Source of the DNA: Odoribacter sp. AF15-53
GTDB lineage: Bacteria > Bacteroidota > Bacteroidia > Bacteroidales > Marinifilaceae
Length of the DNA stretch: 64,000 nt
NCBI RefSeq assembly: GCF_003479425.1
Contig: NZ_QUHC01000001.1
Location: forward strand, 186,001-250,000
Reading direction: 5' to 3'
In this document: piece by piece, positions 32,997 to 43,305 of the stretch
Layout: each line of letters starts with the position of its first letter
How positions within the stretch are numbered: the first letter of the stretch is position 1
Position numbers and translations under genes: made by a program
The notes under the pieces: generated by a model
Told to the model about the DNA's origin: nothing
Seen by the model: only the letters and a program-made list of their open reading frames with translations
Database searches by the model: none

Positions 32997-34286
32997 ATGT
33001 ATAATAAATTACTAAATAAAGAGGCGAAGTTGGCTTTGGTCGGGTTAGGATATGTCGGGTTGCCCATTGCTTTGGAATTTGCCAAGAAGATTTCCGTGAT
33101 TGGTTTTGATATTAACGAGGGACGGTTGGCGAAGATGCGGGAAAAAATAGATCCGAGTAATGAATTAGGTGCGGAAGCGTTCGCGAATAGTGATATTTAT
33201 TTCACGTCTTCCGTGGATGAATTACGAGAAGCTTCGTTTTTTATCGTGGCAGTACCAACCCCGATAGATCAATTTAACCAACCGGATTTGCGTCCTTTGT
33301 TGTCTGCCTCCAGAACGGTTGGGATGGCCTTGAAGAAAGGGGATTATGTTGTTTATGAATCAACGGTATATCCTGGCTGCACGGAAGAGGATTGTATCCC
33401 GATTCTGGAAGAGGTGTCCGGGTTGAAGGTTGGGATTGATTTCAAGGTCGGTTATTCTCCGGAGCGAATAAATCCGGGGGATAAGGTACACACGCTAGCG
33501 AATACGGTGAAGATTGTTTCAGGATGTGATGCGGAGACATTAGATACGGTTGCCAAGGTTTACGAGTTGGTAGTGAAGCCGGGTGTACATCGGGCTCCTA
33601 ATATAAAGGTGGCAGAGGCCGGGAAGATTATTGAAAACACGCAGCGTGATGTGAATATTGCATTGATGAACGAGTTGTCCATTATATTCAGTCGTATCGG
33701 AATTAACACGTATGATGTGTTGGAAGCTGCAGGAACTAAATGGAATTTTTTGAAGTTTTATCCCGGTCTGGTGGGAGGACATTGTATCGGGGTAGATCCT
33801 TATTATTTAGTACATAAGGCAAAAGAGTTGAAGTATCATCCCCAGATGATTAATGCCGGGAGGTTCGTGAACGATTCTATGGGAGGTTATATTGCCAAGA
33901 AGATCGTGAAAAAGATGATCGGCATGGGGAAGAATATTTTGGGAGCCCGTGTATTGGTTATGGGGGTTACGTTCAAGGAGGATGTGTCGGATATCCGAAA
34001 TTCGAAAGTGGTGGATATCGTGAGTGAGTTGAAAGATTTTGGAGTGGATGTGGATGTTATGGATCCACATGCGGATTCGGAAGAGGTGATGCATGAATAC
34101 GGGTTTAAGTTAATCGAACGGCCCAGGGCAAATTATGATGCCGTTGTCGTGGCGGTTGCACACAAAGAGTACATGGATTTGGATGAGACCTATTTCCGTG
34201 GGCTGACATACGAACATGCCGTGTTAGGGGATATAAAAGGTATTTATCGGGGTAAAATTCATCAGATGAAATACTGGAGCCTATAA
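32997..34286 (+). CDS. UDP-N-acetylhexosamine 6-dehydrogenase (TviB/WbpA/VipA type)
   Basis: It oxidises C6 of a UDP-HexNAc twice to the uronate using two NAD. The 429 residues carry LALVGLGYVGLPIALEFAKK for NAD, VAVPTPIDQFNQPDL, YESTVYPGCTEE, GYSPERINPGD and the catalytic Cys in GGHCIGVDPYYL (about 260). The C-terminal domain contains VMGVTFKEDVSDIRNSKV. The pattern FNQPDLRPL and the length match the TviB/WbpA/WbpO group rather than UDP-glucose dehydrogenase proper. Together with the WbpB-like enzyme upstream it suggests an aminouronic acid component. Confidence 0.92.
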   Translation: MYNKLLNKEAKLALVGLGYVGLPIALEFAKKISVIGFDINEGRLAKMREKIDPSNELGAEAFANSDIYFTSSVDELREASFFIVAVPTPIDQFNQPDLRPLLSASRTVGMALKKGDYVVYESTVYPGCTEEDCIPILEEVSGLKVGIDFKVGYSPERINPGDKVHTLANTVKIVSGCDAETLDTVAKVYELVVKPGVHRAPNIKVAEAGKIIENTQRDVNIALMNELSIIFSRIGINTYDVLEAAGTKWNFLKFYPGLVGGHCIGVDPYYLVHKAKELKYHPQMINAGRFVNDSMGGYIAKKIVKKMIGMGKNILGARVLVMGVTFKEDVSDIRNSKVVDIVSELKDFGVDVDVMDPHADSEEVMHEYGFKLIERPRANYDAVVVAVAHKEYMDLDETYFRGLTYEHAVLGDIKGIYRGKIHQMKYWSL

Positions 34287-34320
34287 ATAAAATGATAACT
34301 TCGCGCTAGAATTTAATGAT

Positions 34321-35193
34321 ATGAAAGGAATTGTATTAGCCGGTGGATCCGGGACCAGGTTATATCCAATTACCAAAGGGGTATCGAAACAGCTGTTACC
34401 GATATATGATAAACCCATGGTATATTATCCCATTTCAGTATTGATGCTGGCGGGAATCAGGGATATTTTAATTATTTCAACCCCGCAAGATTTGCCGGGG
34501 TTCAAGCGTTTACTAGGAGATGGCTCCGATTATGGGGTACATTTCACGTATGCAGAACAGCCTAGCCCGGATGGGTTGGCCCAGGCATTTATCATCGGTG
34601 AAGAGTTTATCGGGAATGATTCGGTTTGTCTGGTATTAGGTGATAATATTTTTTACGGACAACATTTTACGGGAATGCTATTGGATGCCGTAAAATCTGC
34701 AGAATTAGAAGATAAGGCGACTGTTTTCGGTTATTGGGTGAATGATCCGGAACGTTACGGGGTGGCTGAGTTTGACAAGGAAGGTAACGTGTTGAGTATA
34801 GAGGAGAAACCTAAAAATCCGAAATCAAATTATGCCGTAGTCGGGTTGTATTTTTACCCGAATGAAGTGATACGTGTCGCTAAGGAAATAAAACCTTCTG
34901 ATCGAGGAGAATTGGAGATAACCTCCGTGAATCAAACTTTTCTTGAAAAGGGCGATCTGAAAGTGCAATTATTGGGACGAGGATTCGCTTGGTTGGATAC
35001 GGGTACTCATGACTCGTTAGCAGAAGCTTCAAATTTCGTGGAAGTTATCGAGAAACGACAAGGTTTGAAAGTGGCTTGCTTGGAGGAAATCGCCTATATG
35101 AAAGGGTGGATTGAAGCCGATCGGTTGAAAGCATTGGCTCAACCGATGATTAAAAATCAGTATGGGCAGTATTTATTGAAATTACTGCAGTAA
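34321..35193 (+). CDS. rmlA: Glucose-1-phosphate thymidylyltransferase
   Basis: First step of dTDP-L-rhamnose synthesis: glucose-1-phosphate plus dTTP gives dTDP-glucose. The 290 residues match RmlA length. [20 protein letters not shown] is the nucleotide-binding start, [17 protein letters not shown] follows, [10 protein letters not shown] holds the metal Asp, and [19 protein letters not shown] and [13 protein letters not shown] complete the sugar site. It lies 34 bases after the dehydrogenase gene and is followed by a repeat-flanked insertion before rmlB. Confidence 0.97.
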   Translation: MKGIVLAGGSGTRLYPITKGVSKQLLPIYDKPMVYYPISVLMLAGIRDILIISTPQDLPGFKRLLGDGSDYGVHFTYAEQPSPDGLAQAFIIGEEFIGNDSVCLVLGDNIFYGQHFTGMLLDAVKSAELEDKATVFGYWVNDPERYGVAEFDKEGNVLSIEEKPKNPKSNYAVVGLYFYPNEVIRVAKEIKPSDRGELEITSVNQTFLEKGDLKVQLLGRGFAWLDTGTHDSLAEASNFVEVIEKRQGLKVACLEEIAYMKGWIEADRLKALAQPMIKNQYGQYLLKLLQ

Positions 35194-35204
35194 TTTCAAT
35201 AAGT

Positions 35205-35286
35205 TGCAGGTTGGCAGGTTACAAGTTACAGGTTCGTGCGCTACAAGTTGCAGGTTGGTACGCCAAAAGTTAATAAGTTGCAAGTT
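35205..35286. repeat. Left repeat of the four-helix-bundle cassette
   Basis: Direct copies of AGTTGCAGGTTGG and GGTTACAAGTTACAGGTT run up to the ATG of the small ORF. The final 12 bases (35275-35286, AAGTTGCAAGTT) are the exact reverse complement of 35640-35651 at the other end. Confidence 0.75.
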
Positions 35287-35655
35287 ATGGGGACTGTTAA
35301 ATGTTTTGAGGATTTTAAGATTTGGCAGGATGCTCGGATACTGGTGAACAACGTGTACATGTATACTGCTGACGTTAAGGATTATGGTTTTAATGATCAG
35401 ATTAGGAGAGCGGCGGTTTCAGTGATGAATAATATTGCAGAAGGATATGAGGCCGGGGGAAACGTGATGTTTAAGAAATTTCTGCAGATATCGAGAGGTA
35501 GTTGTGGGGAAGTGAGAAGTATGTTGTATTTGGCTAGAGATTTAAAATATATAAATGAAACACAAGTAGATGGATTGTTGGTAGATTGTGTCGCTCTTTC
35601 AAGAGCCATAAGTAAGTTAATCGCTTACTTGGATAACACAACTTGCAACTTGTAA
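35287..35655 (+). CDS. Four-helix-bundle protein (23S rRNA intervening-sequence / S23 family)
   Basis: The 122-residue protein fits the S23/four-helix-bundle family: CFEDFKIWQDARILVNNVYMYT, FNDQIRRAAVSVMNNIAEGYEAG, FKKFLQISRGSCGEVRSMLYLARDLKYI. Relatives are encoded by intervening sequences inside 23S rRNA genes of Leptospira and others, and a related fold (Avd) serves diversity-generating retroelements. The function here is unknown. The ORF sits between rmlA and rmlB with repeat arms on both sides. The right arm encodes its last residues (TCNL) and stop, so gene and repeat seem to travel together. The ATG at 35287 immediately follows the left arm; an upstream in-frame GTG would translate the repeat. 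Confidence 0.88.
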   Translation: MGTVKCFEDFKIWQDARILVNNVYMYTADVKDYGFNDQIRRAAVSVMNNIAEGYEAGGNVMFKKFLQISRGSCGEVRSMLYLARDLKYINETQVDGLLVDCVALSRAISKLIAYLDNTTCNL

Positions 35656-35675
35656 CCTGTAAACTTGTAACTAAA
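35640..35675. repeat. Right repeat of the four-helix-bundle cassette
   Basis: It reads AACTTGCAACTTGTAACC, then TGTAAACTTGTAAC, the inverted form of the left repeat. It overlaps the ORF's stop codon and ends 9 bases before the rmlB ATG. Confidence 0.75.
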
Positions 35676-35684
35676 TTTTGAAGA

Positions 35685-36737
35685 ATGAAAAATTTATTAA
35701 TAACAGGTGGAGCCGGGTTTATCGGTTCACATTTAGTTCGATTGATGGTAAACAAGTACCCGGAATACCGTATTATAAATTTGGATAAATTGACGTACGC
35801 GGGAAATCTTGCCAATTTGAAGGATATAGAGAATATGTCGAATTACAAGTTCGTGAAAGCGGATATATGTGATTTCGAGAGGATGCGTGAGATTTTTGCA
35901 GAATATGATATAGACGGTGTGATTCATTTGGCTGCGGAGAGTCATGTTGATCGTTCTATTAAGGACCCGTTTGCTTTTGCACAGACTAACGTCATGGGAA
36001 CATTGAGTCTGTTACAAGCCGCAAAATTGGCTTGGGATGGAGATTTTGACGGGAAATTATTTTATCATGTTTCGACAGATGAGGTATATGGCTCATTACA
36101 ACCAGATGGTGGATTTTTTTTAGAGACAACAAAGTACGATCCTCATTCTCCTTATTCAGCCTCAAAAGCTTCTTCTGATCATTTCGTGAGAGCTTATCAT
36201 GATACTTACGGATTACCCGTGAAAATATCCAATTGTTCCAATAATTACGGGACTTACCAGTTCCCGGAGAAGTTGATACCTTTATTTATCAATAATATTC
36301 GTCATAATAAACCGCTTCCGGTGTATGGAACGGGAGAAAATGTGAGAGATTGGTTATTCGTGGAGGATCATGCCCGGGCGATTGATTTGATTTTCCATAA
36401 AGGAAAAGTTGGAGATACCTATAATATTGGCGGATTTAACGAGTGGAAGAATATTGATTTGATTAAGGTGATGATCAAGGTTACGGATCGCTTACTTGGA
36501 CGTCCGGAAGGGACTTCAGAAAAGTTGATTACTTACGTGACTGATAGAGCCGGACATGATTTGCGTTATGCTATTGATTCAACGAAATTGCATGAAGAAT
36601 TAGGATGGGAACCGTCATTGCAATTTGAAGAGGGGATCGAGAAAACCGTGAAATGGTATTTGGAAAATCAGGATTGGTTAGACAACGTGACGAGTGGTGA
36701 ATATCTGAAATATTACGAGAGCATGTATAACGTGTAG
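35685..36737 (+). CDS. rmlB: dTDP-glucose 4,6-dehydratase
   Basis: Second step of the rhamnose pathway: it makes dTDP-4-keto-6-deoxyglucose with a tightly bound NAD. The 350 residues carry LLITGGAGFIGSHLVRLM, HLAAESHVDRSI, the catalytic STDEVYGSL (Thr, Asp, Glu) and YSASKASSDH (Tyr, Lys), and NNYGTYQFPEKLIP. All expected catalytic residues are present. The start codon lies 9 bases after the inserted cassette, so expression must read through it or start inside it. Confidence 0.97.
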   Translation: MKNLLITGGAGFIGSHLVRLMVNKYPEYRIINLDKLTYAGNLANLKDIENMSNYKFVKADICDFERMREIFAEYDIDGVIHLAAESHVDRSIKDPFAFAQTNVMGTLSLLQAAKLAWDGDFDGKLFYHVSTDEVYGSLQPDGGFFLETTKYDPHSPYSASKASSDHFVRAYHDTYGLPVKISNCSNNYGTYQFPEKLIPLFINNIRHNKPLPVYGTGENVRDWLFVEDHARAIDLIFHKGKVGDTYNIGGFNEWKNIDLIKVMIKVTDRLLGRPEGTSEKLITYVTDRAGHDLRYAIDSTKLHEELGWEPSLQFEEGIEKTVKWYLENQDWLDNVTSGEYLKYYESMYNV

Positions 36738-36753
36738 AAAATTTTCACTTGTA

Positions 36754-37299
36754 ATGAAGGTTATAGAGACAGAAATAGAAGGAGTAGTTATACTTGAACC
36801 TCAGATTTTTGGTGATGAAAGAGGATATTTTTTCGAAAGTTTCTCTTTAAAGCGTTTCGAGGAGGAGGTTAGTAAAACCGTATTCGTGCAGGATAACGAG
36901 TCAAAATCCAAATATGGCGTTTTGCGCGGATTACATTACCAGTTACCTCCTTACACGCAAGCCAAGTTGGTGAGAGTGGTGAAAGGGACAGTACTGGATG
37001 TGGCCGTGGATATTCGTAAAGGGTCACCGACATTCGGTAAGTATGTTGCTGCCGAGTTGAGCGAGGAGAATAAACGGCAGTTTTTTCTACCTAAAGGATT
37101 GGCTCATGGTTTTGTTGTTTTGAGTGAAGAGGCGATATTTCAGTATAAGTGTGACGAGTATTATGCTCCCGGACACGAGGGGGCTATTCGGTTTGATGAT
37201 CCCGACTTGGGGATAGACTGGAGATTGCCGCTGAAAGATATTATTTTGTCAGAAAAAGATAAGAAACATCCTAGGTTGCGGGATGCTGTATTGTTGTAA
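36754..37299 (+). CDS. rmlC: dTDP-4-dehydrorhamnose 3,5-epimerase
   Basis: Third step: double epimerisation at C3 and C5. The 181 residues form a cupin-like fold with DERGYFFESFS, QDNESKSKYGVLRGLHYQLPP (catalytic His in GLHYQ), VLDVAVDIRKGSPTFG (Asp) and LPKGLAHGFVVLSEEAIFQYKC with the conserved Tyr nearby. The start lies 16 bases after rmlB. No anomalies. Confidence 0.96.
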   Translation: MKVIETEIEGVVILEPQIFGDERGYFFESFSLKRFEEEVSKTVFVQDNESKSKYGVLRGLHYQLPPYTQAKLVRVVKGTVLDVAVDIRKGSPTFGKYVAAELSEENKRQFFLPKGLAHGFVVLSEEAIFQYKCDEYYAPGHEGAIRFDDPDLGIDWRLPLKDIILSEKDKKHPRLRDAVLL

Positions 37300-37309
37300 A
37301 AGAGAGTAA

Positions 37310-39268
37310 ATGAAAAGTTATTTGTTTGGACCGAATGGTTTAGCTACCAAGATTGTGCATACGAGATACCTGAGTCGTTGGATCGTGATGGGTATTGATG
37401 TTGTGATTTCAACCGGGGTAACGGTTTTTGCTTACTGGCTTATCCGGTTTGTCAGGGAAGAACCTATTGTTTGGTCATGGGTTGCATATTTGGGGGCATT
37501 AGCCGCGGTGATTAGTGCATTGGCATTTGCCATTTTACATGCTCATCGTGTTGTGATGCGTTACACCACGTTACGGGAGACATGGCGTTTAGGTATCGCG
37601 ATGTCGTTGAAAGTGATTATTCTATATCCATTGATTCATATCCTTTATTCTCAGGTGTCCGTGGAGCGATTGATTTTAGGGGCGTTGTTGGATGTGATGA
37701 CTACCACGGTAGTGTTGGTTTCCGTGCGGGTTGTGCTCGTAAGCGTTTATGATTTTTTGAAAGTACGCTTGAATGGGGTGCAAAAGCGAGTGTTGATATA
37801 CGGTATGGATGATTGCAGTGCATCGCTTAGTAATGCGGTTTCCAATAGTTTTTTACCGTCTTATAAGGTGGCCGGATATTTGACGATCGGGAAGCGATAT
37901 AAACATTACCGGTTGTCGGGAGAATACGTGTATTTTGTTACTGGCGAAGAGGCATTCGGGCGGTTAATAAAGAGGTTGCGTATAGAGGGTATTGTATTCC
38001 CGAATTATAAAACTGCACAAGAGGAACAGAAACGTTTGGTGCGTTATTGTCAGAAACTCGGGTTGGAGATGTTGGTATTACCTTCCGTGGAAGAGGTAAG
38101 TGACGGGCAAGTGCCTCGCCCGCAAATGAAAGAAATTCGGCTGGAAGAATTATTGGGGCGTGATGAAATCAAGATCAGTATGAAGGAAATTGCCGAAGGG
38201 TTAGAAGGGAAAGTGGTTTTGGTGACAGGTGCTGCAGGTTCTATCGGAAGTGAGTTGTGTCGGCAGTTGACCCGTTTTGAGGTGAAACAATTGATATTAC
38301 TGGATTCCGCGGAGACACCGATGCATAATGTTCAATTGGAATTTACAGATAAGTATCCGAATATTTCATTTATACCTGTGATCGGGGACGTGAGATCGCA
38401 GGAACGCATGGATTTTGTTTTCCGAAATTATCATCCTCAGGTGGTATTTCATGCAGCAGCTTACAAGCACGTTCCTTTGATGGAGTTGAATCCTTGCGAG
38501 GCAGTGCGGGTTAACGTGTACGGGACGATGAATGTTGCAGACCATGCCGTGAAATACGGGGTGGAACGTTTTGTGATGGTGTCCACGGATAAGGCTGTTA
38601 ATCCTACTAACGTGATGGGGGCTTCTAAGCGTTTGGCCGAAATTTACGTGCAAAGTTTGAGTGTTGCTATCCGTGATGGAGTGCAGGCAGGAACGACTCG
38701 TTTCATTACCACCCGATTCGGAAACGTGTTAGGTTCCAATGGATCGGTGATTCCGAGGTTTCGGGAACAAATTCGTAACGGGGGACCGGTTACGGTGACT
38801 CATCCGGATATAATTCGTTATTTCATGACTATCCCTGAAGCTTGTCGTTTGGTGATGGAAGCCGGAACGATGGGAATGGGAGGTGAGATATATATATTTG
38901 AAATGGGACGTCCGGTAAAAATTGCTGATATGGCAAGAAAAATGATCGAATTGTCGGGATTCGATCCGGATAAAGAAATTTCAATTGTTTACACGGGGTT
39001 ACGACCGGGAGAAAAATTATACGAGGAATTGTTGAGCAATAAGGAAAATACTTTGCCGACAGCACATAATAAAATCCGGGTAGCGAAAGTGAGAGAATAT
39101 AATTATGTCGAGGTGACCAAGGAATTAGAGAAGTTGAATGAATTGGCTGCAATGGTGAATATTCCGGAGGTGGTGAAAATGATGAAGGCTATTGTTCCGG
39201 AATTTGTTAGTAAGAATTCCGAATTTGAGAAGTTCGATAAACAATTGAAAGTTGAAAAGAGTTTATAA
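37310..39268 (+). CDS. CapD/PglF-like membrane nucleotide-sugar dehydratase/epimerase, second copy
   Basis: The 652 residues share the layout of the protein at 6876-8864: four membrane helices (WIVMGIDVVISTGVTVFAYW onward), a Rossmann domain (RVLIYGMDDCSASL), then the SDR domain with VLVTGAAGSIGSELCRQL, HAAAYKHVPLMELNP and STDKAVNPTNVMGASKR. The SDR halves are very alike, whereas the membrane halves differ strongly, so this is an old duplication or separate acquisition. It lies between rmlC and rmlD and starts 11 bases after rmlC. Its stop codon lies within the downstream repeat. Likely product: a 4-keto-6-deoxy or 5-epimerised UDP-HexNAc. Confidence 0.9.
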   Translation: MKSYLFGPNGLATKIVHTRYLSRWIVMGIDVVISTGVTVFAYWLIRFVREEPIVWSWVAYLGALAAVISALAFAILHAHRVVMRYTTLRETWRLGIAMSLKVIILYPLIHILYSQVSVERLILGALLDVMTTTVVLVSVRVVLVSVYDFLKVRLNGVQKRVLIYGMDDCSASLSNAVSNSFLPSYKVAGYLTIGKRYKHYRLSGEYVYFVTGEEAFGRLIKRLRIEGIVFPNYKTAQEEQKRLVRYCQKLGLEMLVLPSVEEVSDGQVPRPQMKEIRLEELLGRDEIKISMKEIAEGLEGKVVLVTGAAGSIGSELCRQLTRFEVKQLILLDSAETPMHNVQLEFTDKYPNISFIPVIGDVRSQERMDFVFRNYHPQVVFHAAAYKHVPLMELNPCEAVRVNVYGTMNVADHAVKYGVERFVMVSTDKAVNPTNVMGASKRLAEIYVQSLSVAIRDGVQAGTTRFITTRFGNVLGSNGSVIPRFREQIRNGGPVTVTHPDIIRYFMTIPEACRLVMEAGTMGMGGEIYIFEMGRPVKIADMARKMIELSGFDPDKEISIVYTGLRPGEKLYEELLSNKENTLPTAHNKIRVAKVREYNYVEVTKELEKLNELAAMVNIPEVVKMMKAIVPEFVSKNSEFEKFDKQLKVEKSL

Positions 39269-39317
39269 AGTCCATAAGGTTTATAAAGTTTATAAAGTCA
39301 ATGGACCCCTGCGGGGT
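39262..39317. repeat. ATAAAGTCCATAAGGT tandem words ending in a CCCCTGCGGGG hairpin, copy 2
   Basis: It starts within the last codons of the CapD-like gene and ends GGACCCCTGCGGGGTAAG. Same module and orientation as copy 1 at 32128-32184. Confidence 0.65.
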
Positions 39318-39327
39318 AAGAAAGATA

Positions 39328-39490
39328 GAAGTTAAAAAGTTCAGTGATTGCCGATTTAATGATTAAGTGATTATAAAAAACGTTAGCCTTGTGCAGTTGG
39401 GAATTACCTAATCTGAAATCATAAAATCACGGAATAAGCCCGACCTGGTGCGGTTGGAATCTAAAATCTAAAATTTAAAATCTAAAATTG
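39328..39490. repeat. Composite intergenic repeat, copy B (inverted relative to copy A)
   Basis: Bases 39341-39380 are the reverse complement of 32907-32946 (38/40). GAATAAGCCCGACC and the AATCTAAAATCTAAAATT words are also inverted forms of words in copy A. Copies A and B thus face each other across the UDP-sugar dehydrogenase, rmlA, cassette, rmlB, rmlC and CapD-like genes. Confidence 0.7.
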
Positions 39491-39499
39491 ATAAGGTGT

Positions 39500-40354
39500 A
39501 TGGCAAATATATTGATTACAGGAGCGAATGGACAATTAGGGACTGAGTTGAGAAATCGTAGTTTTTCTTTGTTAGATGATGTGTTTTACACGGATGTGGA
39601 AGAGTTGGATATTACGAATTTCAAGGCAATATGTGCTTTTATTGAGACGCATGATATTGATACGATAATAAATTGTGCTGCTTACACGGCTGTGGATCAG
39701 GCCGAGCAAGAAGAGGAAAAGGCCATGAAGTTAAACCGGGATGCCGTGGCGAATTTGGCTAATGCAGCCAAGAAATTAGGATGTCTGTTGCTACACGTAT
39801 CAACAGATTATGTGTTTGACGGGACGGCAGATCATCCCTACACGGAAAAAGATACCACGAACCCACAAAGTGTTTACGGGAAGACCAAGTTAGAGGGTGA
39901 ATTGGCGATCAAGAAATCGGGTTGTATATATATTATTATTCGTACAGCATGGTTATATTCAGGGTATGGACATAATTTCGTGAAAACAATTTCTCGTTTG
40001 GCAACCGAACGGGATGAATTAAACGTGGTAAATGACCAGTGGGGAACGCCGACTTATGCAGGGGATCTTGCAGAGGCGATTATTAAGATCATGGAAAAAA
40101 GTGATTTGCCAGAATATGAAGGCGTTTATCATTTCACGAACGAGGGAGCGTGTACATGGTATGATTTTGCTAAAGAAATAGTGACTATCACGGGAGCCCC
40201 GTGTAAGATAAATCCGGTTACATCGGAAGAGTATCCTTCTAAAGTAAAAAGACCGGCTTATTCGATATTGGATAAAACAAAAATTAAAGAGACTTTCGAA
40301 TTAGAGATTCGGGATTGGAGAGATGCATTAAAAAGTTGCATGGCAACTTTTTAA
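39500..40354 (+). CDS. rmlD: dTDP-4-dehydrorhamnose reductase
   Basis: Last step of dTDP-L-rhamnose synthesis, NADPH-dependent reduction at C4. About 284 residues: ILITGANGQLGTELRNRS for the cofactor, NCAAYTAVDQAE, HVSTDYVFDGTADHPY and the catalytic YGKTKLEGE (Y-x-x-x-K), IIRTAWLYS. The ATG at 39500 gives MANILITGANGQLG; an in-frame TTG at 39488 is less likely. It is separated from rmlC by the CapD-like gene and a repeat block. The last codons form the stem of a terminator. Confidence 0.95.
   Translation: MANILITGANGQLGTELRNRSFSLLDDVFYTDVEELDITNFKAICAFIETHDIDTIINCAAYTAVDQAEQEEEKAMKLNRDAVANLANAAKKLGCLLLHVSTDYVFDGTADHPYTEKDTTNPQSVYGKTKLEGELAIKKSGCIYIIIRTAWLYSGYGHNFVKTISRLATERDELNVVNDQWGTPTYAGDLAEAIIKIMEKSDLPEYEGVYHFTNEGACTWYDFAKEIVTITGAPCKINPVTSEEYPSKVKRPAYSILDKTKIKETFELEIRDWRDALKSCMATF
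40331..40351 (+). terminator. Stem-loop overlapping the end of rmlD
   Basis: AAAAGTTGC (40331-40339) pairs with GCAACTTTT (40343-40351) around a 3-nt loop; the rmlD stop follows at 40352-40354. The T run is short, so termination may be partial. Confidence 0.6.
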
Positions 40355-40358
40355 CGCG

Positions 40359-40366
40359 TACCTTTG
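40359..40366 (+). promoter_or_regulatory. -7 element (TACCTTTG) for the ABC-F gene
   Basis: TACCTTTG lies 26 bases before the ATG of the ABC-F gene, directly after the rmlD stop; GTTG at 40335-40338 is a possible -33 box at 20 bases. Confidence 0.6.
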
Positions 40367-40389
40367 CGGTCGTTTTTAGAAAAAGATAA

Positions 40390-42003
<1,614 letters not shown>

Positions 42004-42026
42004 TTTGAATTGTTTTTCAGATAATT

Positions 42027-42075
42027 AAATATTCGAATTTATTGCTATATAGTAATAGATTCGAATATTTTTTTA
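42027..42075 (+). terminator. Rho-independent terminator after the ABC-F gene
   Basis: A perfect 12-bp stem (42027-42038 with 42059-42070) with a 20-nt loop that can itself pair partly, followed by a T run. Confidence 0.85.
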
Positions 42076-42083
42076 TATATTTG
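42076..42083 (+). promoter_or_regulatory. -7 element (TATATTTG) for the UDP-glucuronate decarboxylase-like gene
   Basis: TATATTTG matches TAnnTTTG, 22 bases before the ATG at 42105. Confidence 0.6.
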
Positions 42084-42104
42084 TGTAATATATAGTGAGG
42101 AATT

Positions 42105-43037
42105 ATGAAGTGTGTATTAGTAACCGGTGGCGCCGGTTTTTTAGGATCGCATCTGTGTGACCGGTTGATCCAATCGGGTAATCATGTTATTTGTTTAGAT
42201 AATTTTTTTACAGGAACCAAAGATAATATTCAACATCTAATGGGAGATTCTCATTTCGAATTAGAGGAACGAGAGATTATCTGGCCTTATATAAAAAATG
42301 TTGATGAGATTTATAACCTCGCATGTCCGGCTTCTCCGGTTCATTACCAATATGATCCTGTAAAAACGATTAATACTTCGGTACTTGGGGCTATTAATAT
42401 GTTGGAATTGGCAAAAGGTGCCGGGGCAAAAATACTTCAAGCCTCCACGAGTGAAGTGTATGGAGACCCGGTGATACATCCCCAGACGGAGGATTACTGG
42501 GGGAATGTCAACCCGATAGGTGTCCGTTCCTGTTACGATGAAGGGAAGAGGTGTGCGGAAACGTTATGTATGGATTACCATCGGCAAATGGGGGTAATCG
42601 TGAAGATCATTCGTATTTTTAATACTTATGGTCCCCGAATGGCGCAAAATGACGGCCGGGTTGTCTCCAATTTTATCGTGAACGCTTTGTTGGGAAAAGA
42701 TATCGAAATTTATGGCGACGGAACACAGACAAGGAGTTTCCAGTACGTGGATGACCTGATTGAAGGAATGATTAGGGTCATGAATACTGAAGATGAATTT
42801 ACCGGTCCCGTGAATTTAGGTAATCCCGGAGAGTTTACCATGTTAGAGTTGGCTAACTTGGTACTGGAATTAACCGGATCAAAATCTGATATCGTGTTTT
42901 CGACGCTTCCGAAAGATGATCCCAGAAAGCGTAAACCGAATATTACATTGGCAAAAACGAAGTTGGATTGGGAGCCTACGATACCCTTACGAGAGGGACT
43001 ATTAAAAACGATTGACTATTTCAGGTCGATATTATAG
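42105..43037 (+). CDS. UDP-glucuronate decarboxylase-like SDR (UDP-xylose synthase)
   Basis: It probably converts UDP-glucuronate to UDP-xylose with internal NAD recycling. The 310 residues match the UXS group: [69 protein letters not shown] (Tyr, Lys) and [10 protein letters not shown], with [17 protein letters not shown] near the end. The ACPASP and YDEGKR blocks are characteristic of UXS. It is a single gene with its own promoter, convergent with the second polysaccharide locus. Confidence 0.88.
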   Translation: MKCVLVTGGAGFLGSHLCDRLIQSGNHVICLDNFFTGTKDNIQHLMGDSHFELEEREIIWPYIKNVDEIYNLACPASPVHYQYDPVKTINTSVLGAINMLELAKGAGAKILQASTSEVYGDPVIHPQTEDYWGNVNPIGVRSCYDEGKRCAETLCMDYHRQMGVIVKIIRIFNTYGPRMAQNDGRVVSNFIVNALLGKDIEIYGDGTQTRSFQYVDDLIEGMIRVMNTEDEFTGPVNLGNPGEFTMLELANLVLELTGSKSDIVFSTLPKDDPRKRKPNITLAKTKLDWEPTIPLREGLLKTIDYFRSIL

Positions 43038-43305
43038 GGATATTCATAAGTGAAAAATAGGTAATAAGGGACAGTTCGGGCATGCCCCGTGCTCCATGGA
43101 CGTGTTGTCTACGTACCAAGTTCAGTTCCCAAACGGCTGTGAAACGGAGGCAAAACGTCTGTCATCTGCTTGTGGTGCCTTATTTGTTCCTAAACACCCC
43201 CTAATCTCTCCCCGCTCTCTTTCTGAATTTCTTTAGCACAAAAATAGATGTTCGCAAACAAGAACCATGACAGGCAAAGTATGACATTTCATGACAATCC
43301 GTGAC
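43038..43305. other. 268-bp convergent intergenic region, nothing identified
   Basis: The two flanking genes end here. The only structure noted is a GGGCATGCCC palindrome at 43078-43087 and a pyrimidine-rich stretch near 43190-43230. No reading frame, promoter or terminator could be supported. Confidence 0.5.

Noticed and set aside
35287..35655. The four-helix-bundle ORF as the Avd protein of a diversity-generating retroelement
   Set aside because: No reverse transcriptase, template repeat or variable repeat is found nearby, so only the shared fold supports that idea.
43038..43305. Possible tRNA or remnant insertion sequence in the convergent gap
   Set aside because: No cloverleaf can be drawn around the GGGCATGCCC palindrome, no T-arm sequence is present, and no transposase fragment is visible in any frame.
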